Positions 40,934 to 50,447 of a stretch of DNA of 64,000 nucleotides are shown one piece after another. The position numbers were made by a program, and so were the translations under genes. Within the stretch, counting starts at the first letter, position 1; every line of letters starts with the position of its first letter. The notes beneath the pieces are model-generated. The model was not told the DNA's origin. It saw only the letters and a list, made by a program, of their open reading frames with translations, and ran no database searches. This DNA comes from Nocardioides carbamazepini (GTDB lineage: Bacteria > Actinomycetota > Actinomycetes > Propionibacteriales > Nocardioidaceae). The stretch covers positions 507,402 through 571,401 of the forward strand of contig NZ_JAHTLF010000015.1 in the NCBI RefSeq assembly GCF_024614185.1, read 5' to 3'.

Positions 40934-41883
40934 GAGCGGCCGGACTGCTGCTCGGGTACGCCGTGGACCGGCTCCTTGCCGATCCGCGGCGCGGCCATCC
41001 CGTCGCGGGCTTCGGTCAGGTCGCGTCGGCACTGGAGAAGCGCGCCTGGCGCGACGACCGCCCCGCCGGGACGGTGTACGTCGGCGCGCTGGTCGGTGGC
41101 GCCGTCGTGCTCGGCGTCGTGGCGGAGCGGGCGCTCCCCCGCACGCTCGCGACGGCTGTCGCCACGTGGGCGGTGCTCGGGGGCACCTCCCTGGACCGGG
41201 AGGCGGCCGAGGTCGGCCGCCTCCTGGCGGCCGGGCGGCTTCCCGACGCGCGGGCGCGGCTCACCCATCTGGTGGGACGCGACACGACGCGGCTGGACGA
41301 GGGCGAGGTGGTCCGCGCGACTCTCGAGTCCCTCGCCGAGAACACCAGCGACGCGGTCGTCGCGCCGCTCGTGTGGGGCGCCGTCGCGGGCGTCCCCGGG
41401 CTGCTCGGCTACCGCGCCGCCAACACGCTGGACGCGATGGTCGGGCACCGCAGCGCGCGCTACGAGCGGTTCGGCTGGGCGGCCGCCCGGCTCGACGACC
41501 TGCTCAACCTGCCCGGCTCCCGGCTGACCGCCCTCCTCGCCACCGCGCTCGGCCCCGACCCGCACGGCGCCCTGCGGGCGTGGCACCGTGACGCGGCCGG
41601 CCACCCCAGCCCCAACGCCGGCCCGGTGGAGGCGGCCTTCGCCGGTGCCCTCGGGATCCGGCTGGGCGGCACCAACGACTACGGCGGGAGGATCGAGCAC
41701 CGGGCGGTGCTGGGCGACGGTCCGCTGCCCGATCGGGCCGACCTCGACCGCGCGCGCACCCTGGCCCGCCGCATCGGCATCGGCGCCGCGCTCACGACGG
41801 CCGCGCTCGCCGTACGACCACGGCGCGGGAGCCGGCGCAGGAGCCGGCGCGGGGACGGGCCTAGGACGCAGGCGCGCCGATGA
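40930..41883 (+). CDS. cobD: Adenosylcobinamide-phosphate synthase
   Basis: 317-residue membrane enzyme (CobD/CbiB) that attaches aminopropanol (phosphate) to adenosylcobyric acid. YAVDRLLADPRRGHPVAGFG, VRATLESLAENTSDAVVAPL and YRAANTLDAMVGHRSARYERFGW are hallmarks. GTG start overlaps cbtA stop. The C-terminus ends in an Arg-rich tail. Its 3' end overlaps the convergent HxlR gene by 23 bases. Third gene under riboswitch 2. Confidence 0.95.
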   Translation: MRAAGLLLGYAVDRLLADPRRGHPVAGFGQVASALEKRAWRDDRPAGTVYVGALVGGAVVLGVVAERALPRTLATAVATWAVLGGTSLDREAAEVGRLLAAGRLPDARARLTHLVGRDTTRLDEGEVVRATLESLAENTSDAVVAPLVWGAVAGVPGLLGYRAANTLDAMVGHRSARYERFGWAAARLDDLLNLPGSRLTALLATALGPDPHGALRAWHRDAAGHPSPNAGPVEAAFAGALGIRLGGTNDYGGRIEHRAVLGDGPLPDRADLDRARTLARRIGIGAALTTAALAVRPRRGSRRRSRRGDGPRTQARR

Positions 41884-42235
41884 TCCCGTCCGCGTTGCGG
41901 CCGACCCAGCGCAACAGTGGGACCATCACCTCGGCCAGCTCCTCGCCGAGCGTGGTCAGGCTGTAGTCGACCCGCGGCGGCATCACCAGCTGCTGCTCGC
42001 GGTGGACCAGGCCGTCGGCCTCGAGCGTCTTCAGGGTCTGGGCGAGCATCTTCTCACTGATCCCCTGCGCCCGCCGGCGCAGGTCGCTCCACCGCTGCGG
42101 ACCGTCGGTGAGCGACACCAGGACCAGCACGCCCCACTTGCTCATCACGTGGTCGAGCAGCACCCGGCTCGAGCACGCGGCAGGGAACACGCCGCCGGGG
42201 AACTGCTCGAAGATCGTCTCGGTACTCTCCACCAC
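41861..42235 (-). CDS. HxlR-family transcriptional regulator
   Basis: 124-residue winged-helix regulator. The HxlR pattern is CSSRVLLDHVMSKWGVLVL, RWSDLRRRAQGISEKMLAQTLKTLEADGLV and VDYSLTTLGEEL. One Cys at about residue 21 lies where redox-sensing members (YodB, QorR) have the reactive Cys, so it may sense quinones or electrophiles. Divergent from an NmrA-like oxidoreductase, its probable target. GTG at 42235 follows TAAGGT by six bases. Confidence 0.9.
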   Translation of the reverse strand: MVESTETIFEQFPGGVFPAACSSRVLLDHVMSKWGVLVLVSLTDGPQRWSDLRRRAQGISEKMLAQTLKTLEADGLVHREQQLVMPPRVDYSLTTLGEELAEVMVPLLRWVGRNADGIIGAPAS

Positions 42236-42238
42236 GGA

Positions 42239-42269
42239 AGTACCTTACTTCAAAGTGCGTACTAACCAA
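42239..42269. promoter_or_regulatory. HxlR operator and hxlR promoter
   Basis: Inverted repeat AGTAC (42239-42243) and GTACT (42259-42263), spaced 15 bases, overlaps the minus-strand promoter TTGGTT (42264-42269) and TAAGGT (42242-42247), 16 bases apart. Fits the size of HxlR/YodB operators. Confidence 0.5.
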
Positions 42270-42348
42270 TGGGAAGCAACTTCCCGGACAGTCCGTTGAG
42301 GACGTCGACAAGCACGACCCTCACCCGTCCCGGAAGGACCCACCACCC

Positions 42349-43197
42349 ATGTCCCTCGTCATCACCGGAGCCACCGGCCAGCTCGGCCGCCTCGTCGTCG
42401 CGTCCCTCCTCGCGAAGGGCGTCCCGGCCGACCAGGTCGTCGCGCTCGGCCGCGACGAGGAGCGCCTCGCCGCTCTCGCCGACCTCGGCGTCACCACGCG
42501 GCAGGTGGACTACGCCGACACCGCCGCTCTCGCCGACGCGCTCGCCGACGCCGACCGGGTGCTGCTCATCTCGGGCAGCGAGGTCGGCCAGCGCCTCCCC
42601 CAGCACCAGAACGTCATCGCCGCCGCGAAGGCCGCGAACGTGGGCCTGCTCGCCTACACCAGCATCGCCAACGCCGGCACCAGCGGGATGGTCCTCGCCG
42701 CCGAGCACCAGGCCACCGAAGAGGCGATCGTCGCGTCCGGGCTGTCGCACACCTTCCTGCGCAACAGCTGGTACACCGAGAACTACACCGGCCAGCTCGC
42801 GACGTACGCCGAGCACGGCACCGTGCTCGGCGCCGCCGGTGACGGTCGGGTCGCCGCCGCCACCCGCGCGGACTACGCCGAGGCGGCGGCCACCGTGCTG
42901 CTCCTCGAGCAGCCGAAGGCGGTCTACGAGCTCGGCGGCACCGCGTTCAGCCTCCAGGAGCTCGCCACCACCGTCGCCGACGTCCTCGGCAAGGACGTCA
43001 CCTACACCGACATCCCGGCCGACGAGCTGACCACCGTGCTCGTCGGTGCCGGCCTGCCCGAGCCGTACGCCGCCGTCCTCGCCGACGCCGACCTCGGGCT
43101 GGCGCGCGGCGACCTGGCCGTCACGCCGAGCGACCTCGAGAGCCTGCTCGGCCGCCCCGCAACCCGGCTCGCCGACGCACTGCGCGCCGCTCTCTGA
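42349..43197 (+). CDS. NmrA-like SDR, probable NAD(P)H:quinone oxidoreductase (QorB-like)
   Basis: 282 residues, atypical SDR with the N-terminal nucleotide motif VITGATGQLGRLV; ALGRDEERL follows the second strand. YTSIANAGTS and LRNSWYTENY are typical of the QorB/NmrA group. Reduces quinones or acts as redox-sensing dehydrogenase. Divergent from HxlR, the arrangement of qorA-type loci in other actinobacteria. GGAAGGA lies upstream of ATG 42349, though the spacing is long. Confidence 0.9.
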   Translation: MSLVITGATGQLGRLVVASLLAKGVPADQVVALGRDEERLAALADLGVTTRQVDYADTAALADALADADRVLLISGSEVGQRLPQHQNVIAAAKAANVGLLAYTSIANAGTSGMVLAAEHQATEEAIVASGLSHTFLRNSWYTENYTGQLATYAEHGTVLGAAGDGRVAAATRADYAEAAATVLLLEQPKAVYELGGTAFSLQELATTVADVLGKDVTYTDIPADELTTVLVGAGLPEPYAAVLADADLGLARGDLAVTPSDLESLLGRPATRLADALRAAL

Positions 43198-43243
43198 GAA
43201 CGGAGCCCGTGTGCTCCTCGCCGGTCGCGGGCATCGTCGATGC

Positions 43244-43678
43244 ATGGCGACCGACGAGGAGCACACCCGGCCCGAGAGCGTCGACGACCTGACGGTCGAA
43301 GCGCTCGGCAACATCTCCGAGGCGCTGGAGGCGGTCGAGATCGCCCGCGGCCACCTCTACGCCTTCCATCGCCTCAGCGGCACCGCCGACCTGACCCTGG
43401 GCGAGGGCGTCGCCCGGCTGCGCTGCGCCGGGCACGACGAGCTCGCCGACCGGATCGAGACCGAGCTGGTCGGGCGCAACGTGCTGCAGGGGCGGTGGAC
43501 CTTCCAGGTCGTCGAGGAGTACGACGACGGCTACTACGCCGACTTCAAGCGACTCGAGCGCGCCGCCCGGGGCGAGCTGGTCGCCGGGCGGCGGCACCTC
43601 TACGAGGCCGAGATGAAGGAGGACCGGCGCACCCACGGGCGTCCCGGCCACGAGCGCGAGCCCGCGGCCGGGACCTGA
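43244..43678 (+). CDS. Conserved hypothetical protein
   Basis: 144 residues, helical and charged, with WTFQVVEEYDDGYYADFKRLERAARGEL as the most conserved-looking stretch (shown in full for position only: residues about 90-117). I know similar small actinobacterial proteins of unknown function. No signal peptide or membrane segment. ATG at 43244 has no clear ribosome site. Convergent with pyruvate carboxylase, 17 bases apart. Confidence 0.65.
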   Translation: MATDEEHTRPESVDDLTVEALGNISEALEAVEIARGHLYAFHRLSGTADLTLGEGVARLRCAGHDELADRIETELVGRNVLQGRWTFQVVEEYDDGYYADFKRLERAARGELVAGRRHLYEAEMKEDRRTHGRPGHEREPAAGT

Positions 43679-43695
43679 CCCGGTCCCGGAGCGCT

Positions 43696-46600
43696 TCAGC
43701 CGACGACGAGCACCAGGTCGCCGCCCTCGGCCGCCTTCGGCCCGGCCAGCGCGACCCGCTGGACGGTGCCGTCGACGGGGGCGGTGATCGCGGCCTCCAT
43801 CTTCATCGCCTCGATGGTCGCGACCGTGTCTCCGGCACTGACCTGGTCACCCTCCGCGACGACGACCGACACCACACCCTGGAAGGGCGCGGCGACGTGG
43901 CCGGGCTGCGTCGGGTCGGCCTTCTCCGCGGCCGCCACCTCCGCCGACACCGAGCGGTCCCGCACGCTGACCGGGCGGATCTGGCCGTTGAGCGTGCACA
44001 GCACGGTCCGGTAGCCGCGCTCGTCGGGCTTGCCGACCGCCTGCAGCCCCAGCAGCAGCTGCTTGCCCTCGGCCAGCTGGACGGCGTGCTCCTCGCCGGT
44101 CTGGAGACCGTAGAGGAACTCCCGGGTCGGGACGACGGACAGGTCACCCCACCGCGACCGCGCCTCGTCGTACTCCCGGGTCGGCCCGGGGAAGAGCAGC
44201 CGGTTCAGCGTCGCCCTCCGCACGGTCGACCCTCCCGCGAGACCCGCCTCGTCCTCGGCCGACAGCACCTCGGCCGGCGGCGTCCAGGACCGGCCGGCGA
44301 TGGCCTTGCTGCGGAACGGCTCGGGCCAGCCGCCCGGCGGGTCGCCGAGCTCGCCGTGCAGGAAGCCGATCACCGACGCCGGGATGTCGTACGACGCGGG
44401 GTCGGCCGCGAAGGCCGCAATGGTCTGTGCAGTGTCCGCGCCGGTGTTGATGGTGGTGGCCACCAGGGCGAGTGCGAGGTCGCCGATCACCTTGGAGGAC
44501 GGTGTGACCTTGGGGACCCGGCCGAGGATGTCGTTGGCCGCGGCGTACATGTCCTCGACCTGCTCGAACTTCTCGCCGAGCCCCAGCGCGATGGCCTGCT
44601 GACGCAGGTTGGAGAGCTGGCCGCCGGGGATCTCGTGGCGGTAGACCCGGCCGGTCGGCGCCGGCAGCCCGGACTCGAACGGCGCGTAGAGCCGCCGTAC
44701 CGCCTCCCAGTAGGGCTCCAGCGCGTTGACGGCCGCCAGGTCGAGGCCGGTGGACCGTCCCGGCTGCGCCGGGTGGTCGGTGGCCGCGACCAGCGACGAC
44801 AGCGGCGGCTGGGAGGTGGTCCCCGCCATCGATGCGGTCGCCGCGTCCACCGCGTCCACGCCGGCCGCGACGGCGGCGGTCAGCGTCGCGAGCTGGCCGC
44901 CGGCGGTGTCGTGGGTGTGCAGGTGCACGGGCAGGTCGAACCGCTCGCGCAACGCCGTGACCAGGGTGGTCGCGGCGGGGGCGCGCAGCAGTCCGGCCAT
45001 GTCCTTGATCGCGAGCACGTGCGCGCCCGCCTCGACGATCCGCTCGGCCAGGCGCAGGTAGTAGTCGAGCGTGTAGAGCTGCTCGCCCGGATCGGACAGG
45101 TCACCGGTGTAGCACAGCGCGACCTCGGCGACGCTGGTCCCGGTGGCGCGGACGGCCTCGATCGCCGGGCGCATCTGCGCCACGTCGTTGAGGGCGTCGA
45201 AGATCCGGAACACGTCGATCCCGGTCGCGGCGGCCTCCTCGACGAAGGCGTCGGTGACGCTGGCCGGATAGGGCGTGTAGCCGACCGTGTTGCGCCCGCG
45301 CAACAGCATCTGCAGGCAGATGTTCGGCACCGCGGCGCGCAGCTTGGCCAGCCGGTCCCACGGGTCCTCGGAGAGGAAGCGCAGGGCGACGTCGTAGGTC
45401 GCGCCGCCCCAGCACTCCAGCGACCACAGCTGGGGCGTGGTCCGCGCGACGTGCGCGGCGACGCCGAGCAGGTCGTGGGTGCGGACCCGGGTGGCCAGCA
45501 GCGACTGGTGGGCGTCGCGGAAGGTGGTGTCCGTGACGGCCACGCCGGTCTGTGCCCGCAGCTCGGCGGCGAATGCCTCCGGTCCCACGGCGAGCAGGCG
45601 CTGACGCGTGCCGTCCGGGGGCGTGAGCGACAGGTCGAGGGCGGGGAGCTTGGCGCGCGGGGCCACCGAGACCGGTACGGCGCCGTGGGGCTGGTTGACG
45701 GTCACGTCGGCCAGATAGGTCAGCAGCCGGGTCCCGCGGTCGCCGGAGGCCCGGGCAGTGAGCAGCTGCGGGTGGGTCTCGATGAAGCTGGTCGTCACCC
45801 GGCCCCCCGCGAAGTCCGGGTCGTCGAGGAGCGCCTGCAGGAACGGGATGTTCGTGGCCACGCCACGGATCCGGAACTCGGCCACCGCGCGCCGGGCCCG
45901 CGCGACCGCGTCGCCGAAGGTGCGACCCCGACAGGTCAGCTTGGCCAGCATCGAGTCGAAGTGCGGGCTCACCTCGGCGCCGGTGAACGTCGTACCGCCG
46001 TCGATCCGGACCCCCGCACCGCCCGGCGAGCGGTACGCCGTGATCGTGCCCGTGTCCGGGCGGAAGCCGTTGGCGGGGTCCTCGGTCGTGATCCGGCACT
46101 GCAGCGCGGCACCGCGGAGCCGGACGGAGTCCTGGGACAGCCCGAGGTCGGCCAGCGTCTCCCCCGCCGCGATCCGCAGCTGCGACTGGACCAGGTCGAC
46201 GTCGGTGACCTCCTCGGTGACCGTGTGCTCGACCTGGATCCGCGGGTTCATCTCGATGAACACATAGTTGCCGTCCGGGTCGAGCAGGAACTCCACCGTG
46301 CCCGCGCACGCGTAGCCGATCTCGCGGGCGAAGCGCACCGCGTCGGCGCACATCCGGTCACGCAGCTCCGGGTCGAGGTTGGGCGCCGGCGCGATCTCGA
46401 CCACCTTCTGGTGGCGTCGCTGCACCGAGCAGTCCCGCTCGAAGAGGTGGATCACGTTGCCCTGACCGTCGGCCAGGATCTGCACCTCGATGTGCCGTGG
46501 GTCGACCACCGCCTGCTCGATGAACACCGTCGGGTCCCCGAAGGCGCCCTCCGCCTCACGCATGCAGGTCTCGATCGCCTCCCGCAGCTGCGACCGGTCG

Positions 46601-47115
46601 TCCACACGGCGCATGCCGCGCCCGCCGCCACCGGCGACGGCCTTGACGAACAGGGGTGCCGGGATCGCCTCCGCGGCGACCAGCAGTGCCTCGACATCGG
46701 TCGAGGGATCGACGCTCCGCAGCGTCGGCACACCGGCGGCCTTGGCGGCCGCGATGGCGCGCGCCTTGTTGCCGGTGAGCTCGAGCACCCCGGCGGAGGG
46801 CCCGACGAACGTGATGCCGGCGGCGGCGCACGCCTCCGCGAGCGCCGGGTTCTCCGACAGGAACCCGTAGCCCGGATAGATCGCGTCGGCGCCGCACTGC
46901 ACGGCGGCCGCGACGATCGCGTCCGGGTCGAGGTAGCTGCGAACCGGGTGTCCCCGCTCACCGATCTCGTAGGCCTCGTCGGCCTTGAGACGGTGCTCGG
47001 AACCCCGGTCTTCGTACGGGAAGACGGCCACGGTGGTGGCGCCCAGCTCGTACGCCGCGCGGAACGCTCGGATGGCGATCTCTCCGCGATTGGCGACCAG
47101 AACCTTCGAGAACAA
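43696..47115 (-). CDS. pyc: Pyruvate carboxylase
   Basis: 1139-residue single-chain anaplerotic enzyme: pyruvate + HCO3- + ATP to oxaloacetate. Biotin carboxylase domain first (KVLVANRGEIAIRAF, KAVAGGGGRGMR, FIEMNPRIQVEHTVTE), carboxyltransferase domain in the middle (TDTTFRDAHQSLLATR, LECWGGATYDVALRF, HTHDTAGG), biotin carrier at the end (EAMKMEAAI with the biotinyl Lys). The start is a TTG at 47115: GAGGAG lies seven bases upstream and the protein then begins FSKVLVANRGE as in other Pyc. The in-frame codons further upstream have no ribosome site. Not part of the cobalamin operon despite its position. Confidence 0.97.
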   Translation of the reverse strand: MFSKVLVANRGEIAIRAFRAAYELGATTVAVFPYEDRGSEHRLKADEAYEIGERGHPVRSYLDPDAIVAAAVQCGADAIYPGYGFLSENPALAEACAAAGITFVGPSAGVLELTGNKARAIAAAKAAGVPTLRSVDPSTDVEALLVAAEAIPAPLFVKAVAGGGGRGMRRVDDRSQLREAIETCMREAEGAFGDPTVFIEQAVVDPRHIEVQILADGQGNVIHLFERDCSVQRRHQKVVEIAPAPNLDPELRDRMCADAVRFAREIGYACAGTVEFLLDPDGNYVFIEMNPRIQVEHTVTEEVTDVDLVQSQLRIAAGETLADLGLSQDSVRLRGAALQCRITTEDPANGFRPDTGTITAYRSPGGAGVRIDGGTTFTGAEVSPHFDSMLAKLTCRGRTFGDAVARARRAVAEFRIRGVATNIPFLQALLDDPDFAGGRVTTSFIETHPQLLTARASGDRGTRLLTYLADVTVNQPHGAVPVSVAPRAKLPALDLSLTPPDGTRQRLLAVGPEAFAAELRAQTGVAVTDTTFRDAHQSLLATRVRTHDLLGVAAHVARTTPQLWSLECWGGATYDVALRFLSEDPWDRLAKLRAAVPNICLQMLLRGRNTVGYTPYPASVTDAFVEEAAATGIDVFRIFDALNDVAQMRPAIEAVRATGTSVAEVALCYTGDLSDPGEQLYTLDYYLRLAERIVEAGAHVLAIKDMAGLLRAPAATTLVTALRERFDLPVHLHTHDTAGGQLATLTAAVAAGVDAVDAATASMAGTTSQPPLSSLVAATDHPAQPGRSTGLDLAAVNALEPYWEAVRRLYAPFESGLPAPTGRVYRHEIPGGQLSNLRQQAIALGLGEKFEQVEDMYAAANDILGRVPKVTPSSKVIGDLALALVATTINTGADTAQTIAAFAADPASYDIPASVIGFLHGELGDPPGGWPEPFRSKAIAGRSWTPPAEVLSAEDEAGLAGGSTVRRATLNRLLFPGPTREYDEARSRWGDLSVVPTREFLYGLQTGEEHAVQLAEGKQLLLGLQAVGKPDERGYRTVLCTLNGQIRPVSVRDRSVSAEVAAAEKADPTQPGHVAAPFQGVVSVVVAEGDQVSAGDTVATIEAMKMEAAITAPVDGTVQRVALAGPKAAEGGDLVLVVG

Positions 47116-47217
47116 GGGATGACTCCTCGCTGTGCATGTGGGATGGGGCTCCATCCCACCAGCAGTGAGCCAGGTCACGGGCCCGTGCCCACCTGATGGA
47201 GCCTCACGAACCCGGCG

Positions 47218-47955
47218 CTACCGGGGATCCGACAGCCAGGCGAGGACGGCGTCGACGTCGGCCACCGTGGCAACGCCCTCGGGAGCCGGCGCCCGGCGTA
47301 CGACGACCACGGGGATGCCGAGCGCGCCGGCGGCCGCCATCTTGGGCCAGGTGTGCTCGCCGCCGGAGTCCTTGGTGACGAGGACGTCGCGGTCGGCCAT
47401 CAGGTCCCGCTCCCGGTCGAGCGTGTAGGGCCCGCGCGAGGTGAGCAGCTCCCAGCCGGCCGGCACCTCGATGTCCGGCGGGTCGACGACGCGGGCCAGC
47501 ACGTGGCGCTCGGCCAGCGCGGGGACGAAGCGGGCGAGCTCCTGGCGCCCGACGGTCAGGAAGGGCCGGCTGCCGAGCTCGCCGGCCACGGTCGCGGCCT
47601 TCTCGTGGGTGTCGACCCAGATCCAGGACGAGGTCGCCCGGTCGGCCCAGCCGGGTCGCTCCAGCCGCAGCAGCGGGACGTCCTCGGCCGCGCAGGCCTC
47701 CGCGGCGTTGCGACTGATCCCCTGCGCGAACGGATGGGTCGCGTCGACGACCACGTCGAACCCGGCCAACGCGTCCCGCAGGCCGGCGACGCCACCGAAG
47801 CCGCCGATCCGGACCTCGCCGACGGGCAGTCGTGGGCGGGCCACGCGGCCGGCGAGCGACGACACGACCTCGATGCCCTCCTCGACCAGGCGGGCCGCGA
47901 GGTCGCGGGCCTCGCCGGTGCCACCGAGCAGCAGCACCCTCACCGGGTGGTTCAT
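47218..47955 (-). CDS. cobK: Precorrin-6x reductase
   Basis: 245 residues. Reduces precorrin-6x (6A) to dihydro-precorrin-6 (6B) with [22 protein letters not shown] at the start, [27 protein letters not shown] and [14 protein letters not shown] are CobK blocks. Last gene of the cobN operon; start overlaps the cobQ stop by four bases. About 100 bases without features separate it from the pyc start. Confidence 0.95.
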   Translation of the reverse strand: MNHPVRVLLLGGTGEARDLAARLVEEGIEVVSSLAGRVARPRLPVGEVRIGGFGGVAGLRDALAGFDVVVDATHPFAQGISRNAAEACAAEDVPLLRLERPGWADRATSSWIWVDTHEKAATVAGELGSRPFLTVGRQELARFVPALAERHVLARVVDPPDIEVPAGWELLTSRGPYTLDRERDLMADRDVLVTKDSGGEHTWPKMAAAGALGIPVVVVRRAPAPEGVATVADVDAVLAWLSDPR

Positions 47956-49361
47956 CGGGTCAGCTCCAGGATCGCGTCGAGGTCGAGGTGCTCCTCGACC
48001 AGGTCACCGAGCAGGTCGAGTCGCGCCGCTCGGGCGGCCGGGAAGGACGCTTGCGAGGCGACTCCCAGGGCCGACGCCAAGTAGGCGCCGCGCGTTGCGT
48101 CGTCCTCCAGGCTGCCGTGCACCATGGTGCCGGTGACGCTGCCGTCGGTCGTCGTTCCGCTGACCCGGCCGTGGTGGATCTCGTACCCCGCGGGCTCGTG
48201 CAGAGCGAGTCGCTTCTCGACCGCGAACCGGGTGGTCAGGTCGAGCAGACCGAGTCCGTCGACGGCCGCGCCCGCGTCGCCCTCGGTGCCGGCGGGGTCC
48301 TCGATCCGGCGGCCGAGCATCTGGCAGCCGCCGCAGATCCCCAGCACCGGTCGGCCCGCCGCCGCGTGCCGCCGGATCGCGGTGTCCAGGCCGCGGGACC
48401 GCAGCCAGGCCAGGTCGGCCAGCGTGGCCCGGGTGCCGGGCAGTACGACCAGGTCGGCGTCGGCCAGCCGCGCCGGGTCGGAGACGAACTCGACGTCGAG
48501 CGCGGGCTCCAGCCCGAGCGCGTCGACGTCGGTGAAGTTGCTGATCCGCGGCAGCCGGACGACGGCCACCTTCCGCACGTCCGCGCCGACCTCGGTCCGG
48601 CGCCCGGCCAGATCGAGGGCGTCCTCGGAGTCCAGCCAGAGATCGGGATGCCACGGCAGCACGCCGTACGTCGGGCGGCCGGTGCGTCGCTCCAGGTCGG
48701 CGAGTCCGGGGCGCAGCAGGTCGACGTCGCCGCGGAAGCGGTTGACGACGTACCCCTTGACCAGGCGCTGGTCGGCCTCGTCCAGCAGCATCAGCGTGCC
48801 GTAGGCCGACGCGAACCACCCGCCGCGGTCGATGTCGCCGACCACGATCGTCGGCACGTCGCCGTGCTGCGCGAGGCCCATGTTGACGTAGTCGCTGGAG
48901 CGCAGGTTGATCTCGGCCGGGCTGCCCGCACCCTCGGCGACGACCAGGTCGAAGCGCGAGCGCAGGTCGTCGAAGGCGGCGAAGGCGGTCTCCGCGAGGT
49001 GGGCGCGGCCCTCCTGCCAGTTGCGCGAGGACACCTCGCCGGCGGGCTGCCCCATCCGCACGACGTGGCTGCGCCGGTCGCTGCCGGGCTTGAGCAGCAC
49101 CGGGTTCATCGCGACTTCGGGCGTCACGCCCGCGGCGATCGCCTGCACCCACTGGGCGCGGCCGATCTCGCCGGGCTCGCCGTCGGGACCGGTCACGACC
49201 ATCGAGTTGTTGGACATGTTCTGCGCCTTGTACGGCGCCACCCGGATCCCCCGCCGCGCGAAGGCCCGGCACAGCCCGGTCGTCACCACGCTCTTGCCCG
49301 CGTCGGAGGTCATCCCCGCGACGAGCAGGGCCGCGCCGCGCAGTCCGTGGGGTGGGTTCAT
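47952..49361 (-). CDS. cobQ: Cobyric acid synthase (glutamine-hydrolysing)
   Basis: 469 residues. Amidates four peripheral carboxyls of adenosylcobyrinic acid a,c-diamide. N-terminal P-loop region [31 protein letters not shown] and [14 protein letters not shown]-terminal class I amidotransferase with [14 protein letters not shown] (nucleophile Cys) and GYEIHHGRV (His). ATG at 49361 overlaps the ferredoxin-like gene stop (ATGA). Normal length. Confidence 0.97.
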   Translation of the reverse strand: MNPPHGLRGAALLVAGMTSDAGKSVVTTGLCRAFARRGIRVAPYKAQNMSNNSMVVTGPDGEPGEIGRAQWVQAIAAGVTPEVAMNPVLLKPGSDRRSHVVRMGQPAGEVSSRNWQEGRAHLAETAFAAFDDLRSRFDLVVAEGAGSPAEINLRSSDYVNMGLAQHGDVPTIVVGDIDRGGWFASAYGTLMLLDEADQRLVKGYVVNRFRGDVDLLRPGLADLERRTGRPTYGVLPWHPDLWLDSEDALDLAGRRTEVGADVRKVAVVRLPRISNFTDVDALGLEPALDVEFVSDPARLADADLVVLPGTRATLADLAWLRSRGLDTAIRRHAAAGRPVLGICGGCQMLGRRIEDPAGTEGDAGAAVDGLGLLDLTTRFAVEKRLALHEPAGYEIHHGRVSGTTTDGSVTGTMVHGSLEDDATRGAYLASALGVASQASFPAARAARLDLLGDLVEEHLDLDAILELTR

Positions 49362-49720
49362 CCGCGCTTCCCGCGGAAGAGGTGGCGCTGCAGCGAGTCC
49401 GGCATCGGACCACCCTCGCGCACCCAGTCGACGACCGCATCCGTCGCCGCGCCGGACAGCACCCCGCCGAGCCAGAAGTCCTTCGGTCGCCGGCCACCGG
49501 GGAACCAGGTGAAGTCCCGGACCAGCACGACGTTCGACCGGTCGCACTCGTCGAGGCAGTCGACGACGCGGACCCGCACCCGCGGCCCGCGCCGGCCGGC
49601 CGGGTCGTCGAGCGCCTCGATCTCGTCGCGCTGGCCGGCGTGGTCGGCGTCGGGGTGCTTCTTGGCGGTGCCACAGCAGCAGTCGCGGCAGAGCAGGACG
49701 TCGCGCTCGGGCAGGCCCAT
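49358..49720 (-). CDS. Thioredoxin-like 2Fe-2S ferredoxin
   Basis: 120 residues. Cys pattern LLCRDCCCGTAKKHP near the N-terminus and VVDCLDECDRSN near residue 55 fits the thioredoxin-fold 2Fe-2S ferredoxin group, with one extra Cys. It lies inside the cobN-cobF-cobQ-cobK operon, one base after cobF start-side and overlapping cobQ by four, so it probably serves corrinoid synthesis, for example as electron donor in cobalt reduction or ring contraction. That role is inference. Confidence 0.8.
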   Translation of the reverse strand: MGLPERDVLLCRDCCCGTAKKHPDADHAGQRDEIEALDDPAGRRGPRVRVRVVDCLDECDRSNVVLVRDFTWFPGGRRPKDFWLGGVLSGAATDAVVDWVREGGPMPDSLQRHLFRGKRG

Positions 49721-49721
49721 C

Positions 49722-50447
49722 TCAGACCTCCGGCCCGCGGAGCAGGAAGAGATCCATCACCCAGCCGGCCTCGGCCTTCGCGGCCAGGCGGGCGGCCTCG
49801 ATGTCGGCGACCACGTCACCGACCCGGCCGGCGACGAGCCGCTCCCCCGCCCCGCCGAGGTTGGCACCCCACCAGACGTCCCAGTCGGCGAAGCCGTCGA
49901 GGTCGACGCCCGCGGTGAGCATCACGACGAGGTTGCGCTGCCCGGCCGCGACGTCGGCGCGCAGCCGGCGCGCGGTCGTCACGTGGACCGGCTGCCCGAC
50001 CTGGTGCAGCACGATCCCGTGCCGCGCGGCGAGCACCTGTGGCGCGCTGACGCCGGGCAGCACGTCGAACTCGACGCCCAGCTCCCGCACGATGCGGATG
50101 GTGCCGTCGTACAGCGACGGGTCACCCCAGACCAGGAACGCACAGATCCCACCCCGTGAGGACAACACGGATCGGTAGGCGGCCAGCCGGGCGGCGTACC
50201 AGTCGGTCACGGCACCCTCGTAGCCCGTCCGGTCCAGGCCCGGCGAGCGGTCCCGCTCCGGATCCCGTACGACGACCAGCTCGATGCCGTGCGCATCCGC
50301 GACCGCCTGCCGGACGGCGAGCAGCGGGTCGTCGTCGCCCTTCCGCACCGCCAGTGCGTAGTCGCAGGCCGCGAGCGCCGTGGCGACCTCCGGCGTGACG
50401 TGCTGCGGCCCCATCCCGAAGCCGAGCACCCGAACGGACGCGCTCAT
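49722..50447 (-). CDS. cobF: Precorrin-6A synthase (deacetylating)
   Basis: 241-residue SAM methylase that methylates C1 of precorrin-5 and releases acetate; specific to the aerobic pathway. RVLGFGMGPQHVTPEVA, VRKGDDDPLLAVR, FLVWGDPSLYDGTIRI and VLPGVSAPQVLAARHGI identify CobF. ATG at 50447 overlaps the cobN stop (ATGA). Its presence with CobG, CobN and no CbiD/CbiG confirms the late-cobalt route. Confidence 0.95.
   Translation of the reverse strand: MSASVRVLGFGMGPQHVTPEVATALAACDYALAVRKGDDDPLLAVRQAVADAHGIELVVVRDPERDRSPGLDRTGYEGAVTDWYAARLAAYRSVLSSRGGICAFLVWGDPSLYDGTIRIVRELGVEFDVLPGVSAPQVLAARHGIVLHQVGQPVHVTTARRLRADVAAGQRNLVVMLTAGVDLDGFADWDVWWGANLGGAGERLVAGRVGDVVADIEAARLAAKAEAGWVMDLFLLRGPEV

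Noticed and set aside
43240..47196. Very long open frames opposite pyc, cobN, sigA and other genes
   Set aside because: They are antisense shadows produced by high third-position GC; they lack ribosome sites and family motifs, while the opposite strand has complete known genes.
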